Source of the DNA: Rhizobium sp.
Lineage (GTDB): Bacteria; Pseudomonadota; Alphaproteobacteria; Rhizobiales; Rhizobiaceae
DNA: 15,671 bases
Assembly (NCBI GenBank): GCA_003527225.1
Contig: DPXQ01000089.1
Location: 1-15,671, forward strand
Reading direction: 5' to 3'
In this document: in pieces, positions 7,507-14,852 of the stretch
Position numbering within the stretch: the first letter of the stretch is position 1
Layout of the letters: each line of letters begins with the position of its first letter
Translations under genes and position numbers: made by a program
Notes under the pieces: model-generated
Database searches by the model: none
What the model was told of the DNA's origin: nothing
The model's input: the letters and a program-made list of their open reading frames with translations, nothing else

Positions 7507-8094
7507 ATGGCAAAGCCCGCAACCCAGTCCCGCCAATCCGCCCGCGTCCTCCAGCTCCGCAAGGGCGCCACCATCGAAATGGTCCGCCTGACATGCCCCG
7601 ATGAAACGCAGGCGCTCCGGATCGCCGAGAGCTTCGGGACCGCCATTCTCGACAGCGACGGCATCCGCGACATGCATGAGCGCCTGATCGTCGAGACCGC
7701 CACGGGCCTTTCCGAGGGCTTAAGCGAACGGGCGATGCAGATCCATCTGCAGCGCATCGTCGGCGCTTATGTCGGATCCGCTCATGGCGCCGGCCAGTTC
7801 TACTCGCGCGCCGTCACTGAGGCGCGTGACGCCACCGCCAAGGGGGCCGCCGAAGCGCGCGACGAGGATCTCGACGGTCCTGTCGGCTATGACAGCGCCG
7901 CCCAGCGCAAGCGCGAGTTCGCGGCCGACATGGGCGTTCAGGCGCACGCGCTCCGGATGGCCGCCGAAGGTGCCGTCGCCGCCTACGAACAAATCGTCGG
8001 CGAGGCATGGAAGCCCTTCGACCGGCCTGTCGACAATCCGGGCCAGTCCCTCGACCGCAAAGCGGCCGCGGCGCAGATGTCGGCCTTCGATTGA
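7507..8094 (+). CDS. Hypothetical protein, 195 aa, unrecognised, upstream of ardC
   Basis: I do not recognise the family. The start at 7507 is supported by AAGGAA upstream. The chain is soluble and largely helical, with high Ala content. It opens with a basic, Gln/Ser-rich segment, has a central helical region (ERAMQIHLQRIVGAYVG), and then a long Ala/Arg/Glu-rich helix (about residues 100-165) that is likely a coiled coil. There are no cysteines apart from one near residue 30 and no obvious catalytic motif. It ends at a TTCG-loop hairpin and precedes ardC by about 320 bp. It may be a structural or DNA-associated protein of the plasmid establishment region, which is inference from context only. 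Confidence 0.75.
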   Translation: MAKPATQSRQSARVLQLRKGATIEMVRLTCPDETQALRIAESFGTAILDSDGIRDMHERLIVETATGLSEGLSERAMQIHLQRIVGAYVGSAHGAGQFYSRAVTEARDATAKGAAEARDEDLDGPVGYDSAAQRKREFAADMGVQAHALRMAAEGAVAAYEQIVGEAWKPFDRPVDNPGQSLDRKAAAAQMSAFD

Positions 8095-8413
8095 GGCCGA
8101 CCTGGCGGGGCTTCGGCTCCGCCTTCATCGTATCCAGGAAGAAGCCGTCTCCTCGCGGGGCGGCTTTCCGTGTTTCTACGTCGCGGCGAAGTCGCATCAG
8201 GAGAGGTGAGAGAGAAAGAAATCGGGGCAAGAGAAAGCCGCCATCGCGGCCCGTCCCTTCTGTCGGTCCTGCAGGAGCCGACGACAGGCGCAACGGCTAC
8301 GCCGTCCTTCTCTTCGTTCCGGCCGTTCCGGTGCGCATGCCGCCTGACTGCTCCTGCCATCGGCCCTCCGCGACGGGCCGCGATGGGCGCGGCCGCACAC
8401 GGAGGTCAGAAGA
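8095..8413. other. 319-bp gene-free leader before ardC
   Basis: There is no gene. Apart from the terminator hairpins on its left, it has a purine-rich run at about 8200-8240 (including GCAAGAGAAAGCC) that resembles GCAAGGAGAAAACC in the leader of the ParB-like gene. A folded element lies near 8261-8285, where GTCGG pairs with CCGAC around TCC-TGCA-GGA, and GC-rich repeats lie near 8360-8395. It probably carries the ardC promoter and a long untranslated leader. Confidence 0.5.
8104..8123 (+). terminator. TTCG-tetraloop hairpin after the 195-aa gene
   Basis: GGCGGGGC (8104-8111), a TTCG loop and GCTCCGCC (8116-8123) form an 8-pair stem with one G-T pair. It starts 10 bases after the stop codon. 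The T-tract that follows is poor. A second hairpin (AAGCCG...CGGCTT, ending in TTTCCGTGTTT) follows at about 8142-8175 and may share the job. Confidence 0.6.
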
Positions 8414-9337
8414 ATGAGCAGGAAATCAGAAAGCGCGAGGATTGACATCTATGCACGGATCACGGAGCGGATCATCGCTGATCTGGAGAAGGGGGTGCGC
8501 CCGTGGGTGCAGCCGTGGAGTGCCGGCAACATGTCGGGCCGGATCACCCGGCCGCTGCGCCACAACGGACAGCCATATACGGGGCTGAATGTCCTCCTGC
8601 TCTGGTCGGAGAGCATCGCGCGCGGGTTTACGTCGGCCACATGGATGACCCTTCGGCAGGCGAACGAACTCAGCGCCCATGTGCGCAAGGGCGAAAGCGG
8701 TGCGACCGTCGTCTATGCCAGCCGATTCACGAAGACCGAGAAAGACGCGAGCGGCGGCGACGTCGATCGCGACATCCCGTTTCTCAAGGCGTACACGGTC
8801 TTCAATTGCGATCAGATAGAAGGTCTCCCGGACCATTATCGCCGTCCGGAGCTGGTCGCCGATCCGGTCGCGCGGATTGCGCATGCGGACCGGTTTTTCA
8901 CCAATACCGGCGCGGTGATCCGCCATGGTGGACGCCAAGCGTTCTACCAGCCGTCCAGCGACATCATCCAGATGCCGGGATTCGAGACGTTCCGGGACGC
9001 GGCGAGTTACTACGCCGTCCTCGGACACGAAACGACGCACTGGGTCGGCGCAAGCCACCGGCTGAACAGGGATCTCAGCCGTTACCACAAGGATCGCACG
9101 GAACGCGCGCGCGAGGAACTTTGTGCCGACATAGGGGCATGTTTCCTCTGCGCCGATCTCGGGATCGTCCCCGAACTGGAGCCGCGGCCGGATCACGCGA
9201 GCTATGTGGCCTCGTGGTTGAAGCTGCTCGACGGTGACCGCCGGGCGATTTTCCAGGCGGCCGCACATGCGCAACGCGCCGTCGCCTATCTTCATGACCT
9301 CCAGCTGAATGCGGAGACCGGGCGGGAGGCCGCCTGA
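8414..9337 (+). CDS. ardC: ArdC-type antirestriction protein (ssDNA-binding domain + zincin-like metallopeptidase)
   Basis: The 307-residue product has the two-domain layout of ArdC. The N-terminal ArdC ssDNA-binding domain covers about residues 8-130, with VRPWVQPWSAG, YTGLNVLLLW and VRKGESGATVVYASRF. The C-terminal zincin-like domain holds the metal site H205-E-T-T-H209 in LGHETTHWVGA. A third likely ligand is a glutamate near residue 235 in REELCADIGA. The length is normal for ArdC of pSa type. ArdC binds single-stranded DNA and protects incoming plasmid DNA from type I and II restriction; the metallopeptidase activity is less well understood. The start at 8414 is preceded by GGAGGTCAG. 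It is a typical leading-region gene, and here it reads toward oriT. Confidence 0.92.
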   Translation: MSRKSESARIDIYARITERIIADLEKGVRPWVQPWSAGNMSGRITRPLRHNGQPYTGLNVLLLWSESIARGFTSATWMTLRQANELSAHVRKGESGATVVYASRFTKTEKDASGGDVDRDIPFLKAYTVFNCDQIEGLPDHYRRPELVADPVARIAHADRFFTNTGAVIRHGGRQAFYQPSSDIIQMPGFETFRDAASYYAVLGHETTHWVGASHRLNRDLSRYHKDRTERAREELCADIGACFLCADLGIVPELEPRPDHASYVASWLKLLDGDRRAIFQAAAHAQRAVAYLHDLQLNAETGREAA

Positions 9338-9388
9338 TGTCTTTCACCCCCAAAGGTCGAAGGGGAGGGCAAGACGCCTTCCCCGGTC

Positions 9389-9403
9389 GGAGGTGCGACC
9401 TCC
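9389..9403 (+). terminator. Weak hairpin after ardC
   Basis: GGAGGT-GCG-ACCTCC forms a 6-bp stem with a 3-base loop about 50 bases after the ardC stop. There is no T-tract, so it is only a possible terminator. Confidence 0.35.
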
Positions 9404-9424
9404 GTGTCCCCCGTTGGTGGAACC

Positions 9425-9453
9425 TTGCAGATATGGGCGAGGCGATCTACATT
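9425..9453 (+). promoter_or_regulatory. Candidate vapBC promoter
   Basis: TTGCAG at 9425-9430 and TACATT at 9448-9453 are spaced by 17 bases, a fair match to a sigma-70 type promoter. The AT-rich patch that follows stands out from the GC-rich surroundings. The -10 element overlaps the first of two ATCTACAT repeats, as expected if the VapB-VapC complex represses its own promoter. Confidence 0.5.
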
Positions 9454-9474
9454 ATTTCCTGAATTTATCTACAT
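9445..9474 (+). repeat. Two ATCTACAT direct repeats upstream of vapB (candidate operator)
   Basis: ATCTACAT occurs at 9445-9452 and 9467-9474. The starts are 22 bases apart, about two turns of the helix, so both would face the same side. One overlaps the candidate -10 and the other abuts the vapB ribosome site. Autoregulation by antitoxin-toxin complexes is usual for VapBC; that these repeats are the sites is inference. Confidence 0.45.
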
Positions 9475-9484
9475 GGAGTGACCC

Positions 9485-9727
9485 ATGCCGATCAACGTCA
9501 ACAATCCTGAAGCGGACGCGCTCACGCGCAAGTTCGCGCATATGGCTGGCGTTAGCATTACCGATGCGATCGTGATTGCCATGAAAGAGGCGATCGAACG
9601 CCGCCGTCACCAGGAGACGCCGCTGCAAACCGCTGCCCGCCTCCGCGAACAACATGGCATCAAACTCGATGAGGCTCAGAGACAGCCGCTTCCGCGCGAA
9701 GCCTATGACGAATTGTGGGAAAGCTGA
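9485..9727 (+). CDS. vapB: VapB-family antitoxin (Rv0623 / PSK-type)
   Basis: The 80-residue protein matches the Rv0623-like VapB antitoxins. An N-terminal MPINVNNPEADALTRKFAHM segment leads into a short helix-turn-helix or ribbon-type region (VSITDAIVIAMKEAIERRR). The C-terminus has the PREAYDELWE ending that binds and blocks the toxin. The start at 9485 has GGAG about 6 bases upstream. Its TGA overlaps the vapC ATG by one base (9725-9729), so the pair is translationally coupled. It neutralises VapC and presumably represses the operon. Confidence 0.9.
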   Translation: MPINVNNPEADALTRKFAHMAGVSITDAIVIAMKEAIERRRHQETPLQTAARLREQHGIKLDEAQRQPLPREAYDELWES

Positions 9728-10131
9728 TGTTCGTCGATGCCTGCGCCATCATCGCGCTGCTCTCCGACGAGCCGGAAGCGGAGCGTGTCTCCAATGCGAT
9801 CGCGTCCGCGAATGCCGCCTTCACATCCCCCGTTGCCGTGCTTGAGGCGGTGCTCGGCCTTGCCCGCCCCGACAAGTTCGGCCTCGCCGTGGCGGAGGTG
9901 GAACCGATCGTCATCGAGTTCCTCGATGAGCGCGGGATCGAAATCCGCGATCTTCCGCCTGCGGACGCGACGACCCGGATCGCGCTTTCCGCCGCGCATC
10001 GTTATCGCGCAGGCCGCCGGGGCCTCAATCTCGGCGACTGCCTGCATTACGCATGCGCCAAATATTACAACGTGCCCATTCTGGCGACGGCAGATGAGTT
10101 CAGACAGACAGACATCGAAACCGTGCCCTGA
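9727..10131 (+). CDS. vapC: VapC PIN-domain ribonuclease toxin
   Basis: The 134-residue product has all the acidic residues of the PIN active site: D4 in MFVDACAI, E40 in AVLEAVLGL, D104 in NLGDCLHYACAK and D123 near the C-terminus in ATADEFRQTDI. Length and layout are normal, so the toxin looks intact. VapC toxins are Mg-dependent RNases, often cutting tRNA or rRNA; the target here cannot be read from sequence. The ATG overlaps the vapB stop. An in-frame ATG at 9715 inside vapB is less likely. The pair probably stabilises the plasmid by post-segregational killing. Confidence 0.93.
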   Translation: MFVDACAIIALLSDEPEAERVSNAIASANAAFTSPVAVLEAVLGLARPDKFGLAVAEVEPIVIEFLDERGIEIRDLPPADATTRIALSAAHRYRAGRRGLNLGDCLHYACAKYYNVPILATADEFRQTDIETVP

Positions 10132-10132
10132 T

Positions 10133-10288
10133 GCGGCCAGCCAGGGCGGCTGGTTCCGGGCGAAGGTGCAGGAGGCCCTGGAAGATTCCCGGCCAGACAC
10201 TCCCGACGAGAGGGCCGAAGCTCATTTCGCCGAGCGACGTCTAACGGCGCGTGCAGTGTCGGCGATCATCACGTGTAGGCCCCTCTGA
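10133..10288 (+). pseudogene. Remnant of a second antitoxin C-terminus
   Basis: Directly after vapC, frame 2 reads GGWFRAKVQEALEDSRPDTP and then DERAEAHFAERRLTARAVSA before a TGA at 10286. The W-F-R-x-K-V-x-x-A-L-x-D-x-R-P signature is typical of the C-terminus of small type II antitoxins of RelE/ParE-type modules. No start codon, ribosome site or N-terminal DNA-binding domain exists in this frame, since upstream it runs into vapC. No partner toxin follows. I read it as a broken antitoxin gene left after recombination or replacement by vapBC. Confidence 0.5.
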
Positions 10289-10596
10289 TCGAGCGGGCGC
10301 AGTCGGCAGGCACGCGGAACGAGCCCCGCCGCGCGACGGCGGATCAGGTGTGGTCGATATAGGCACGCCGCGAGCCTGTTGGTTTCGAAGCGCTCCCATC
10401 CTTTCTTCTCGACCGGCCTCCAGGGAGGTGCGGTGAGACCTCGGTCGCCGGCTTGTCCGAGAATACGCGGCCGATGCAAGAGCCGCCATGCGATCGGTGC
10501 CGGTCAGCGCGTTCGCCGGTGAGATGACGCGGATGGGGCGTCGGTGAGGGATCGACTGACACTGCGGGCCGTGCAGACGGGAGCCATCGTGAGAGA

Positions 10597-10660
10597 GCGG
10601 TGCCATCACCGCGGTCGCCGTCGGGGATCGCCGATGAACTCCGGGCCTTAAGCCGGGTTC
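10597..10660. repeat. Tandem hairpins upstream of the DUF736 gene
   Basis: GCGGTG-CCAT-CACCGC (10597-10612) is a perfect 6-bp stem with a 4-base loop. Twenty-three bases on, GAACTCCGG (10636-10644) pairs with CCGGGTTC (10653-10660) apart from one bulged T. A third hairpin, TGCGAA/TTCGCA, lies at 10774-10790. The function is unknown. Confidence 0.5.
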
Positions 10661-10934
10661 CTTCCCGATTGAAGCGGGGCGCACCCGCGCAGACCTCGAT
10701 GAATCTGGTGTGACCGAAGGACGACTTCGTCTCGATCGCCATCCCGCAACGGCCATCCGCAACTTTCTTCCCCTGCGAACTGCGTTCGCATTCCTCGCGG
10801 TCCAAGAAAGCCGCTCCCGGCCGCCCTCCACTTCGTTTCGGCCCAGAGGGTGCAGTGTCGATCGCCCCCGGTCCTTACACCGCCATCGAGGCCGCGACAG
10901 GTGCGGCCCGAACAAACCGAAAAGGATCACGACA

Positions 10935-11252
10935 ATGGCAGTCATCGGCGAATTCACCACCAACGGCAACAACTCGATCATCGGCAACGTCCGCACGCTC
11001 ACGGTCAGCATGAAGGCCCGCCTGAACCCCATCGAGCGCGTCTCGCGCGACGCCCCGGACTTCCGCATCACCGCCGGCAACGGCGTCGAGGTCGGCGCGG
11101 GCTGGAAGGCGGTCTCCAACGATGGCGAGGAATACATCTCGGTCAAGCTGGACGACCCGAGCTTCAACGCCCCGATCACCGCGGCGCTGTGGCCGAGCGA
11201 GAAGGAAGGGGAATACGCCCTCATCTGGAACCGCCCGAAGCGGGAAGCCTGA
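10935..11252 (+). CDS. DUF736 family protein, 105 aa
   Basis: The product is a textbook DUF736 protein. It starts MAVIGEFTTNGNNSIIGNVRTLT, written here as MAVIGEF then NNSIIGNVRTLT, has a central beta-rich segment (AGNGVEVGAGWKAVSNDGEEY), and ends in SVKLDDPSFNAPI and EYALIWNRPKR. The family is very common on alphaproteobacterial plasmids and ICEs, often close to ArdC, ParB-like and helicase genes. Its biochemical role is unknown. The start at 10935 is set by AAAGGA about 9 bases upstream. It is followed by a terminator-like hairpin, so it is probably a single-gene transcript with a long leader. Confidence 0.93.
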   Translation: MAVIGEFTTNGNNSIIGNVRTLTVSMKARLNPIERVSRDAPDFRITAGNGVEVGAGWKAVSNDGEEYISVKLDDPSFNAPITAALWPSEKEGEYALIWNRPKREA

Positions 11253-11554
11253 TCCGACCCCGAGGGGCTCCGCCAAATGGCGGGGCTCTTCTCCTTGCGC
11301 ATGAGGAAGCCGGTCGCGGGCATCGAGCCCGCTTCCGGTCTTTCGGGTGCCATACGGAGAGCGGGGTCTGCTCAGTTCGTCCGAGAATGCCATGGCGGCC
11401 CGGAGGCCTCAAGGACGAGCGGTCAACCCCCAAAATGCTGGCGCATTTCGGCTCCCCCACTCGCCGGCTCCGCCGGTCGCGTTCCGCGCTCCTTGACCCC
11501 TCCGACCCGCCATGACCGCCGGCGTCGTTTTTCACAAACGTTAAGGAGACGACG
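11253..11554. other. 302-bp gene-free stretch between the DUF736 and 56-aa genes
   Basis: Besides the terminator at its left end there is no supportable gene. It should hold the promoter of the 56-aa gene. A TTTTTCACAAACGTTAAGGAG stretch, the only AT-rich patch, ends in that gene's ribosome site (11526-11547). Confidence 0.5.
11265..11288 (+). terminator. Hairpin terminator after the DUF736 gene
   Basis: GGGCTCCGCC (11265-11274), an AAAT loop and GGCGGGGCTC (11279-11288) form a 10-pair stem with two G-T pairs. TTCTCCTT follows. It begins 12 bases after the stop codon. Confidence 0.7.
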
Positions 11555-11725
11555 ATGACGATTTCCCACGAGCAGCAAGTCGAAGAGCTTCGGGCCGAGC
11601 TTAGGGCGGTTCTGGACGCTGACGAGCGCCGCCAGATAGCGGCGGACCTGGAGATGGCGCTGGCCGAGCTTGCCGTCGTCGAGGCCGAGCAGGACGGCCG
11701 CATCAACGGCGAACCTCCTTTCTAG
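11555..11725 (+). CDS. Small acidic helical protein, 56 aa
   Basis: ATG at 11555 follows a strong AAGGAG (11543-11548). The frame runs 56 codons to TAG at 11723. The protein begins MTISHEQQVEELRAELRAVL, continues with DERRQIAADLEMALAELAVV, and ends in EQDGRINGEPPF. It is almost all helix with Leu/Ala heptads, so it is probably a short coiled coil or helical hairpin that works as a dimer or binds a partner. I recognise it as a recurring small hypothetical protein of rhizobial plasmids, without known function. It is short enough to be missed by gene callers with a 60-codon limit. It converges with the HU gene, with 41 bases between. Confidence 0.75.
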   Translation: MTISHEQQVEELRAELRAVLDADERRQIAADLEMALAELAVVEAEQDGRINGEPPF

Positions 11726-11766
11726 GAGACTTCCATTGGGTTGCCGATCTCAGCAGCCCACTCGCC

Positions 11767-12045
11767 TCACCCGTTCAGTGCGTCCTTGACCGCCTTGCCC
11801 GGCGTGAACGTCAGCTTCTTCGAAGCGGCGATCTTGATCGTCGCACCGGTTGCGGGATTGCGGCCCTCGCGCTCCGGGGTCTCCTTGATCTTGAACTTGC
11901 CGAAGGATGGGATGGAAGTTTCCGCGCCGCTCTTCGCCGCCTCGGCGATCTGGCTGAACACGCTTTCGACGATGGCCTTGGCCTGTGTCTTGGTCAGGTT
12001 CTGCTCGGATGCGATCTTGTCGGCGATTTCGTTGGTGGTGGTCAT
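11767..12045 (-). CDS. HU-family DNA-binding protein, 92 aa
   Basis: This is a full-length HU/IHF-family protein. The N-terminal helical dimerisation part covers residues 1-42, then IPSFGKFKI (45-53), then the DNA-bending arm G61-R-N-P-A-T-G67 with the conserved proline at 64 that intercalates into DNA, and a C-terminal helix (FTPGKAVKDAL). It reads more like HU than IHF alpha or beta. The start at 12045 has GAGGAGA upstream on the minus strand. It bends and compacts DNA; a plasmid copy may help relaxosome assembly at oriT or shape the plasmid after entry, which is inference from its place between tra and establishment genes. Confidence 0.95.
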   Translation of the reverse strand: MTTTNEIADKIASEQNLTKTQAKAIVESVFSQIAEAAKSGAETSIPSFGKFKIKETPEREGRNPATGATIKIAASKKLTFTPGKAVKDALNG

Positions 12046-12185
12046 GAAGGACAGTCTCCTCTGCTGGTGGTTGTCCTTCAGCTATGACGATGAAGACGCG
12101 GCGCCGATAGAGGCGCGAATGCTGGAAGTGTTGGCAGATGCGAGAAAACCACAGGAAACAGCAGGCCCGGGATGTTCAAGGTCTG

Positions 12186-12443
12186 TTATTTGGCGCGGTG
12201 GGCGTCGCGATAGCCCCGCTTTCGTTTCGTGCGCTCCAGGCGCGATAGTGCCCTATCTGCATCCTCTTGGCCGTCGAAGGTTTCCATCATCGTCTGGCCG
12301 CTAGATCCGATCCGGCCCCAGTTGCGGATGACGGAGGCGCCGCCGAACAGCGTCGGCTGGATCGCAAGCGTATAGAAGCGACGCATGTTCCTGGCCGCGT
12401 CGATACGGTGAAGATGAATCTGGCCTGTCCCCTCGTTTTCCAT
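12186..12443 (-). CDS. Stand-alone WGR-domain protein, 85 aa
   Basis: Nearly the whole chain is a WGR domain. It contains IHLHRIDAARNMRRFYTLAI, then LFGGASVIRNWGRIG with the signature W42-G43-R44, then a helix (GQEDADRALSRLERTKRKRGY) with a basic end. WGR domains bind nucleic acid, for example DNA ends in PARPs, and short stand-alone versions are common on alphaproteobacterial plasmids. The start at 12443 was chosen because the conserved domain begins eight residues later. An in-frame ATG at 12515 would add 24 residues, and the ribosome site is weak for both. It lies on the minus strand between traG and the HU gene. Confidence 0.82.
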   Translation of the reverse strand: MENEGTGQIHLHRIDAARNMRRFYTLAIQPTLFGGASVIRNWGRIGSSGQTMMETFDGQEDADRALSRLERTKRKRGYRDAHRAK

Positions 12444-12679
12444 GATTGGATTCTCGCTTCGTTTTGAAGCAGCGTCCAACGACTTCCATGAATCGATCCT
12501 GCGTGATTGATTCATCTCGCTGATGGTTTTCCCCTCCGGAGGAAGAGGGGCGTGGGCGAGGCGGCTTTGCCGCACGGCTCTATGCGCTGAAGCGCACCGA
12601 ACCCGCCAAGCGGTTTCGTCCCATGCGGGTTTCGATCCTCTCGCGGACCGGCCCGCCGCCGGCACCTGGTTGCGCGGGT
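12444..12679. other. Gene-free spacer between traG and the WGR gene
   Basis: No gene is seen. Hairpins include GCGGC-TTT-GCCGC at 12561-12573 and CCCCTCCGGAGG-type symmetry near 12532-12550. They may end the tra transcript or form the leader of the WGR gene. Confidence 0.45.
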
Positions 12680-14620
12680 TCAGGCGCTGCTGTCATTCCC
12701 TTTTTGCCCTTCACGATGAAACCTGTTCTGCCCGACACAGGCTTTCATGTCCTCGCGCCGGAACCAGATCGCGCGACCGCATCTGAGCGGTGGATTGCCT
12801 GCCGTGAACACGATCTGCTCGTCGCTGCGCATGCGCAGGACTTCGTGCGGCATGATCAGCGGCCGGCGGCTGAGCTGTTTTGAGCGCGAGCGCGACGAAC
12901 CCTTCATGCCGGTGGAGCGGTTTGTCTGGTCGACCTCGACCGTGGTGTCGCCGCAGCGCTTCGAGATGTAGTCGGCCGTGTCCGGATCATTGATCGCAGC
13001 GAACGAGATCCACGATGCGGACTCGAACCATTTGCTGGTCGCGTCACGGCCGCCATAGGCCTCGCGCATCTGGCCGATCGACTGGAAGATCATGGTGAGC
13101 GTGATGCCGTATTTCCGGCCAGCGTCGCGGGCCGTTTCAAGGATGCGCAGATAGCCGAGGCGGGCGACCTCGTCGAGCAGGAAGAGCGTGCGCCCCTTGA
13201 CCGCGCCATTCCGGTTGTAGATGGCGTTCAGCAGCGAGCCGATGACGACGCGTGCCAGTCCCGGATGGGCTTCCAGCACCTTCAGATCGAGCGCGATGAA
13301 CAGGTCCGCTTCGCCTCCAGCGAGATCGTCGGTCGAGAAACTGTCGCCCGACACGAGCGCCGCATAGTTCGGATAGGAGAGCCAGTGTGTTTCCTTGACG
13401 GCATTGGCGTAGACGCCGGAAAACGTCTCCGGCGTCATGTTGACGAAGACGGCAACGTTCTCCTTCACGAATTCGGACTCGGACTGCTCGTAGATCCGCG
13501 TCAGGCGTTCGCGCAGCTTCGGCTCCGGCTCCGAGAGATTGGCCCGGACGCGGCGCAGCGTCTGGTCTTTCTCGTCCGTATGCCCGGAGAGACAAACGTC
13601 GGCGATCAGCGCCGTCAGGAGCTGCATGGCGGATGCGCGGAAGAAGTCGTCGCGGGCCGATGCGGCACGCGCATTGTCGGTCATTATCCACGTCGCCACC
13701 GCGACGATGTCCTCTTCCTTCGTGTTGCCGTGGCGGCCGATCCAGTCTAGCGCGTTGAAGCCGATCGCGGGCGTGGCAGGATCGAGCACGATGACGTTTC
13801 GGCCGGCCTTGCGCCGATGATCGATGACCATCGGCGCGACTTCGCTCGACGGATCGAGCACGACGAGGCCGCCGCCCCATTTGAGCGCTGTCGGGATCGT
13901 CACCGAGGTAGTCTTGAAGCCACCCGAGCCGGCAAAGACGATACCGTGCGACGAACCGAACGAGCCGTCGAAGCACAACAAGGGAGACCTGCCGCCGGCA
14001 CCCCAGCTCTTCGCCTCACCGGCGCGAAACGGCATGGCCGCCACACTGTCCTTGTCGACACGGTAACGTTCACCGATCACGATGCCGCCGGTAGGGGGAA
14101 ACAGCTTCACGGCGTCTCCCATTTTCATCCAGTCGGCCTCGCCATGCACGGCCCGCTTTCCAATGATCCGCCGCGGCGTTGCTTTGGAAAAGGCGGCGTT
14201 CCCCCTGATCGCGACGCGCAGTGCGAAAATCCCGGTGAAGACGGCGGCGCATGCGCCGAGCATGGCCGACGGATCGGTATAGGCGAACACCGACTGGCCG
14301 TGAGGCACCCGATCGGCAAGAGCATGCAGCCGCCATCCTTCGCGTGCGATCGCTGCGATGCAGACGAGTGAAGCGCCTGCCAGCACGCCTAGACCGGCAG
14401 CCTTGATGTTGGCCGCGCCCGCCGCCGCGAAGAGGAAGATGATGCCGATCGCCGCCGCCGCTGCGTAGGGCAGGGCGAGACCGATGCGGCCCAGCATTAG
14501 CTTCGCCTGAGGCGATGTCCCGAAACCTGCGAGCCAGTTCTCAATGCCTGATATCGCCAACATGGTGGCGATCATGAATGCCGCTGGCAGGATTGTGAAT
14601 AGGAGCCTATTCACCGTCAT
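12680..14620 (-). CDS. traG: TraG: VirD4-type coupling protein (T4CP)
   Basis: The 646-residue protein is the coupling ATPase that links the relaxosome to the mating-pair channel and pumps the relaxase-DNA complex. Four hydrophobic segments at about residues 7-25, 47-66, 75-92 and 118-136 anchor it in the inner membrane. The Walker A motif is G231-S-G-G-F-K-T-T-S239 and Walker B is [11 protein letters not shown] with D483-E484. Length and order match TraG of Ti plasmids. The start at 14620 lies inside the 3' end of traD (14-base overlap), indicating coupled translation in a traC-traD-traG operon. No virB/trb genes are in the window, so the channel it serves must be encoded elsewhere. Confidence 0.96.
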   Translation of the reverse strand: MTVNRLLFTILPAAFMIATMLAISGIENWLAGFGTSPQAKLMLGRIGLALPYAAAAAIGIIFLFAAAGAANIKAAGLGVLAGASLVCIAAIAREGWRLHALADRVPHGQSVFAYTDPSAMLGACAAVFTGIFALRVAIRGNAAFSKATPRRIIGKRAVHGEADWMKMGDAVKLFPPTGGIVIGERYRVDKDSVAAMPFRAGEAKSWGAGGRSPLLCFDGSFGSSHGIVFAGSGGFKTTSVTIPTALKWGGGLVVLDPSSEVAPMVIDHRRKAGRNVIVLDPATPAIGFNALDWIGRHGNTKEEDIVAVATWIMTDNARAASARDDFFRASAMQLLTALIADVCLSGHTDEKDQTLRRVRANLSEPEPKLRERLTRIYEQSESEFVKENVAVFVNMTPETFSGVYANAVKETHWLSYPNYAALVSGDSFSTDDLAGGEADLFIALDLKVLEAHPGLARVVIGSLLNAIYNRNGAVKGRTLFLLDEVARLGYLRILETARDAGRKYGITLTMIFQSIGQMREAYGGRDATSKWFESASWISFAAINDPDTADYISKRCGDTTVEVDQTNRSTGMKGSSRSRSKQLSRRPLIMPHEVLRMRSDEQIVFTAGNPPLRCGRAIWFRREDMKACVGQNRFHREGQKGNDSSA

Positions 14621-14852
14621 GGCCGAACGCCTCCGCGCCGATTGCGGCCAGGCGCGAGCGCTCCGCTTCGTCGCCTTTGATCCGGCGTCCGGCGTCGATC
14701 AGCAGCCCCAGCAGCAGCGCCCTTTTTTCGTAGCGCAGGCCGGCCTTCACGATCAGACCGCCGAGCTCGATTTTTTCGCGCGTGTCTTTCTTGCGGGCAT
14801 CGGTCGATGTCGTTCGCCGCATGCGCTCAAGCCTCGCCAGCGCTGCCCGCAT
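14607..14852 (-). CDS. traD: TraD: conjugal transfer accessory protein
   Basis: The product (81 aa from this start) has the [20 protein letters not shown] core followed by [16 protein letters not shown], which is the signature of the small Ti-type TraD protein. TraD is needed for Ti plasmid transfer, but its exact role is unclear. The frame stays open further upstream into traC. I chose 14852 because it gives a normal length with the [14 protein letters not shown] helix; 14822 and 14909 are other possible starts. It overlaps the end of traC and the start of traG, so the three genes form one tight operon. Confidence 0.82.
   Translation of the reverse strand: MRAALARLERMRRTTSTDARKKDTREKIELGGLIVKAGLRYEKRALLLGLLIDAGRRIKGDEAERSRLAAIGAEAFGHDGE

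Larger units (their letters stand above)
10132..10934. other. 803-bp stretch without an intact gene, rich in inverted repeats
   Basis: Apart from the antitoxin remnant at its left end, I see no supportable gene. Several long open frames on both strands are GC artefacts. Inverted repeats include GCGGTG-CCAT-CACCGC at 10597-10612, GAACTCCGG/CCGGGTTC (one bulged base) at 10636-10660, and TGCGAA-CTGCG-TTCGCA at 10774-10790. The right part presumably carries the DUF736 promoter and leader. Confidence 0.55.

Noticed and set aside
7105..7677. Minus-strand frame with a basic stretch (MPVPKRKPGKARAKPVP)
   Set aside because: Half of it is antisense to the 195-aa gene. The basic segment alone is not enough to call a gene, and no ribosome site is present.
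10344..10805. Open frame of 153 codons on the minus strand in the gene-free stretch
   Set aside because: It has no ribosome site, low-complexity Arg/Ser/Pro composition and no familiar motif. It remains a faint possibility but cannot be supported.
10241..11353. Long open frame of 370 codons on the minus strand
   Set aside because: It runs antisense through the whole DUF736 gene and the structured leader, has Arg/Ser/Pro-rich composition, no ribosome site and no recognisable domain. It is a GC-driven artefact.
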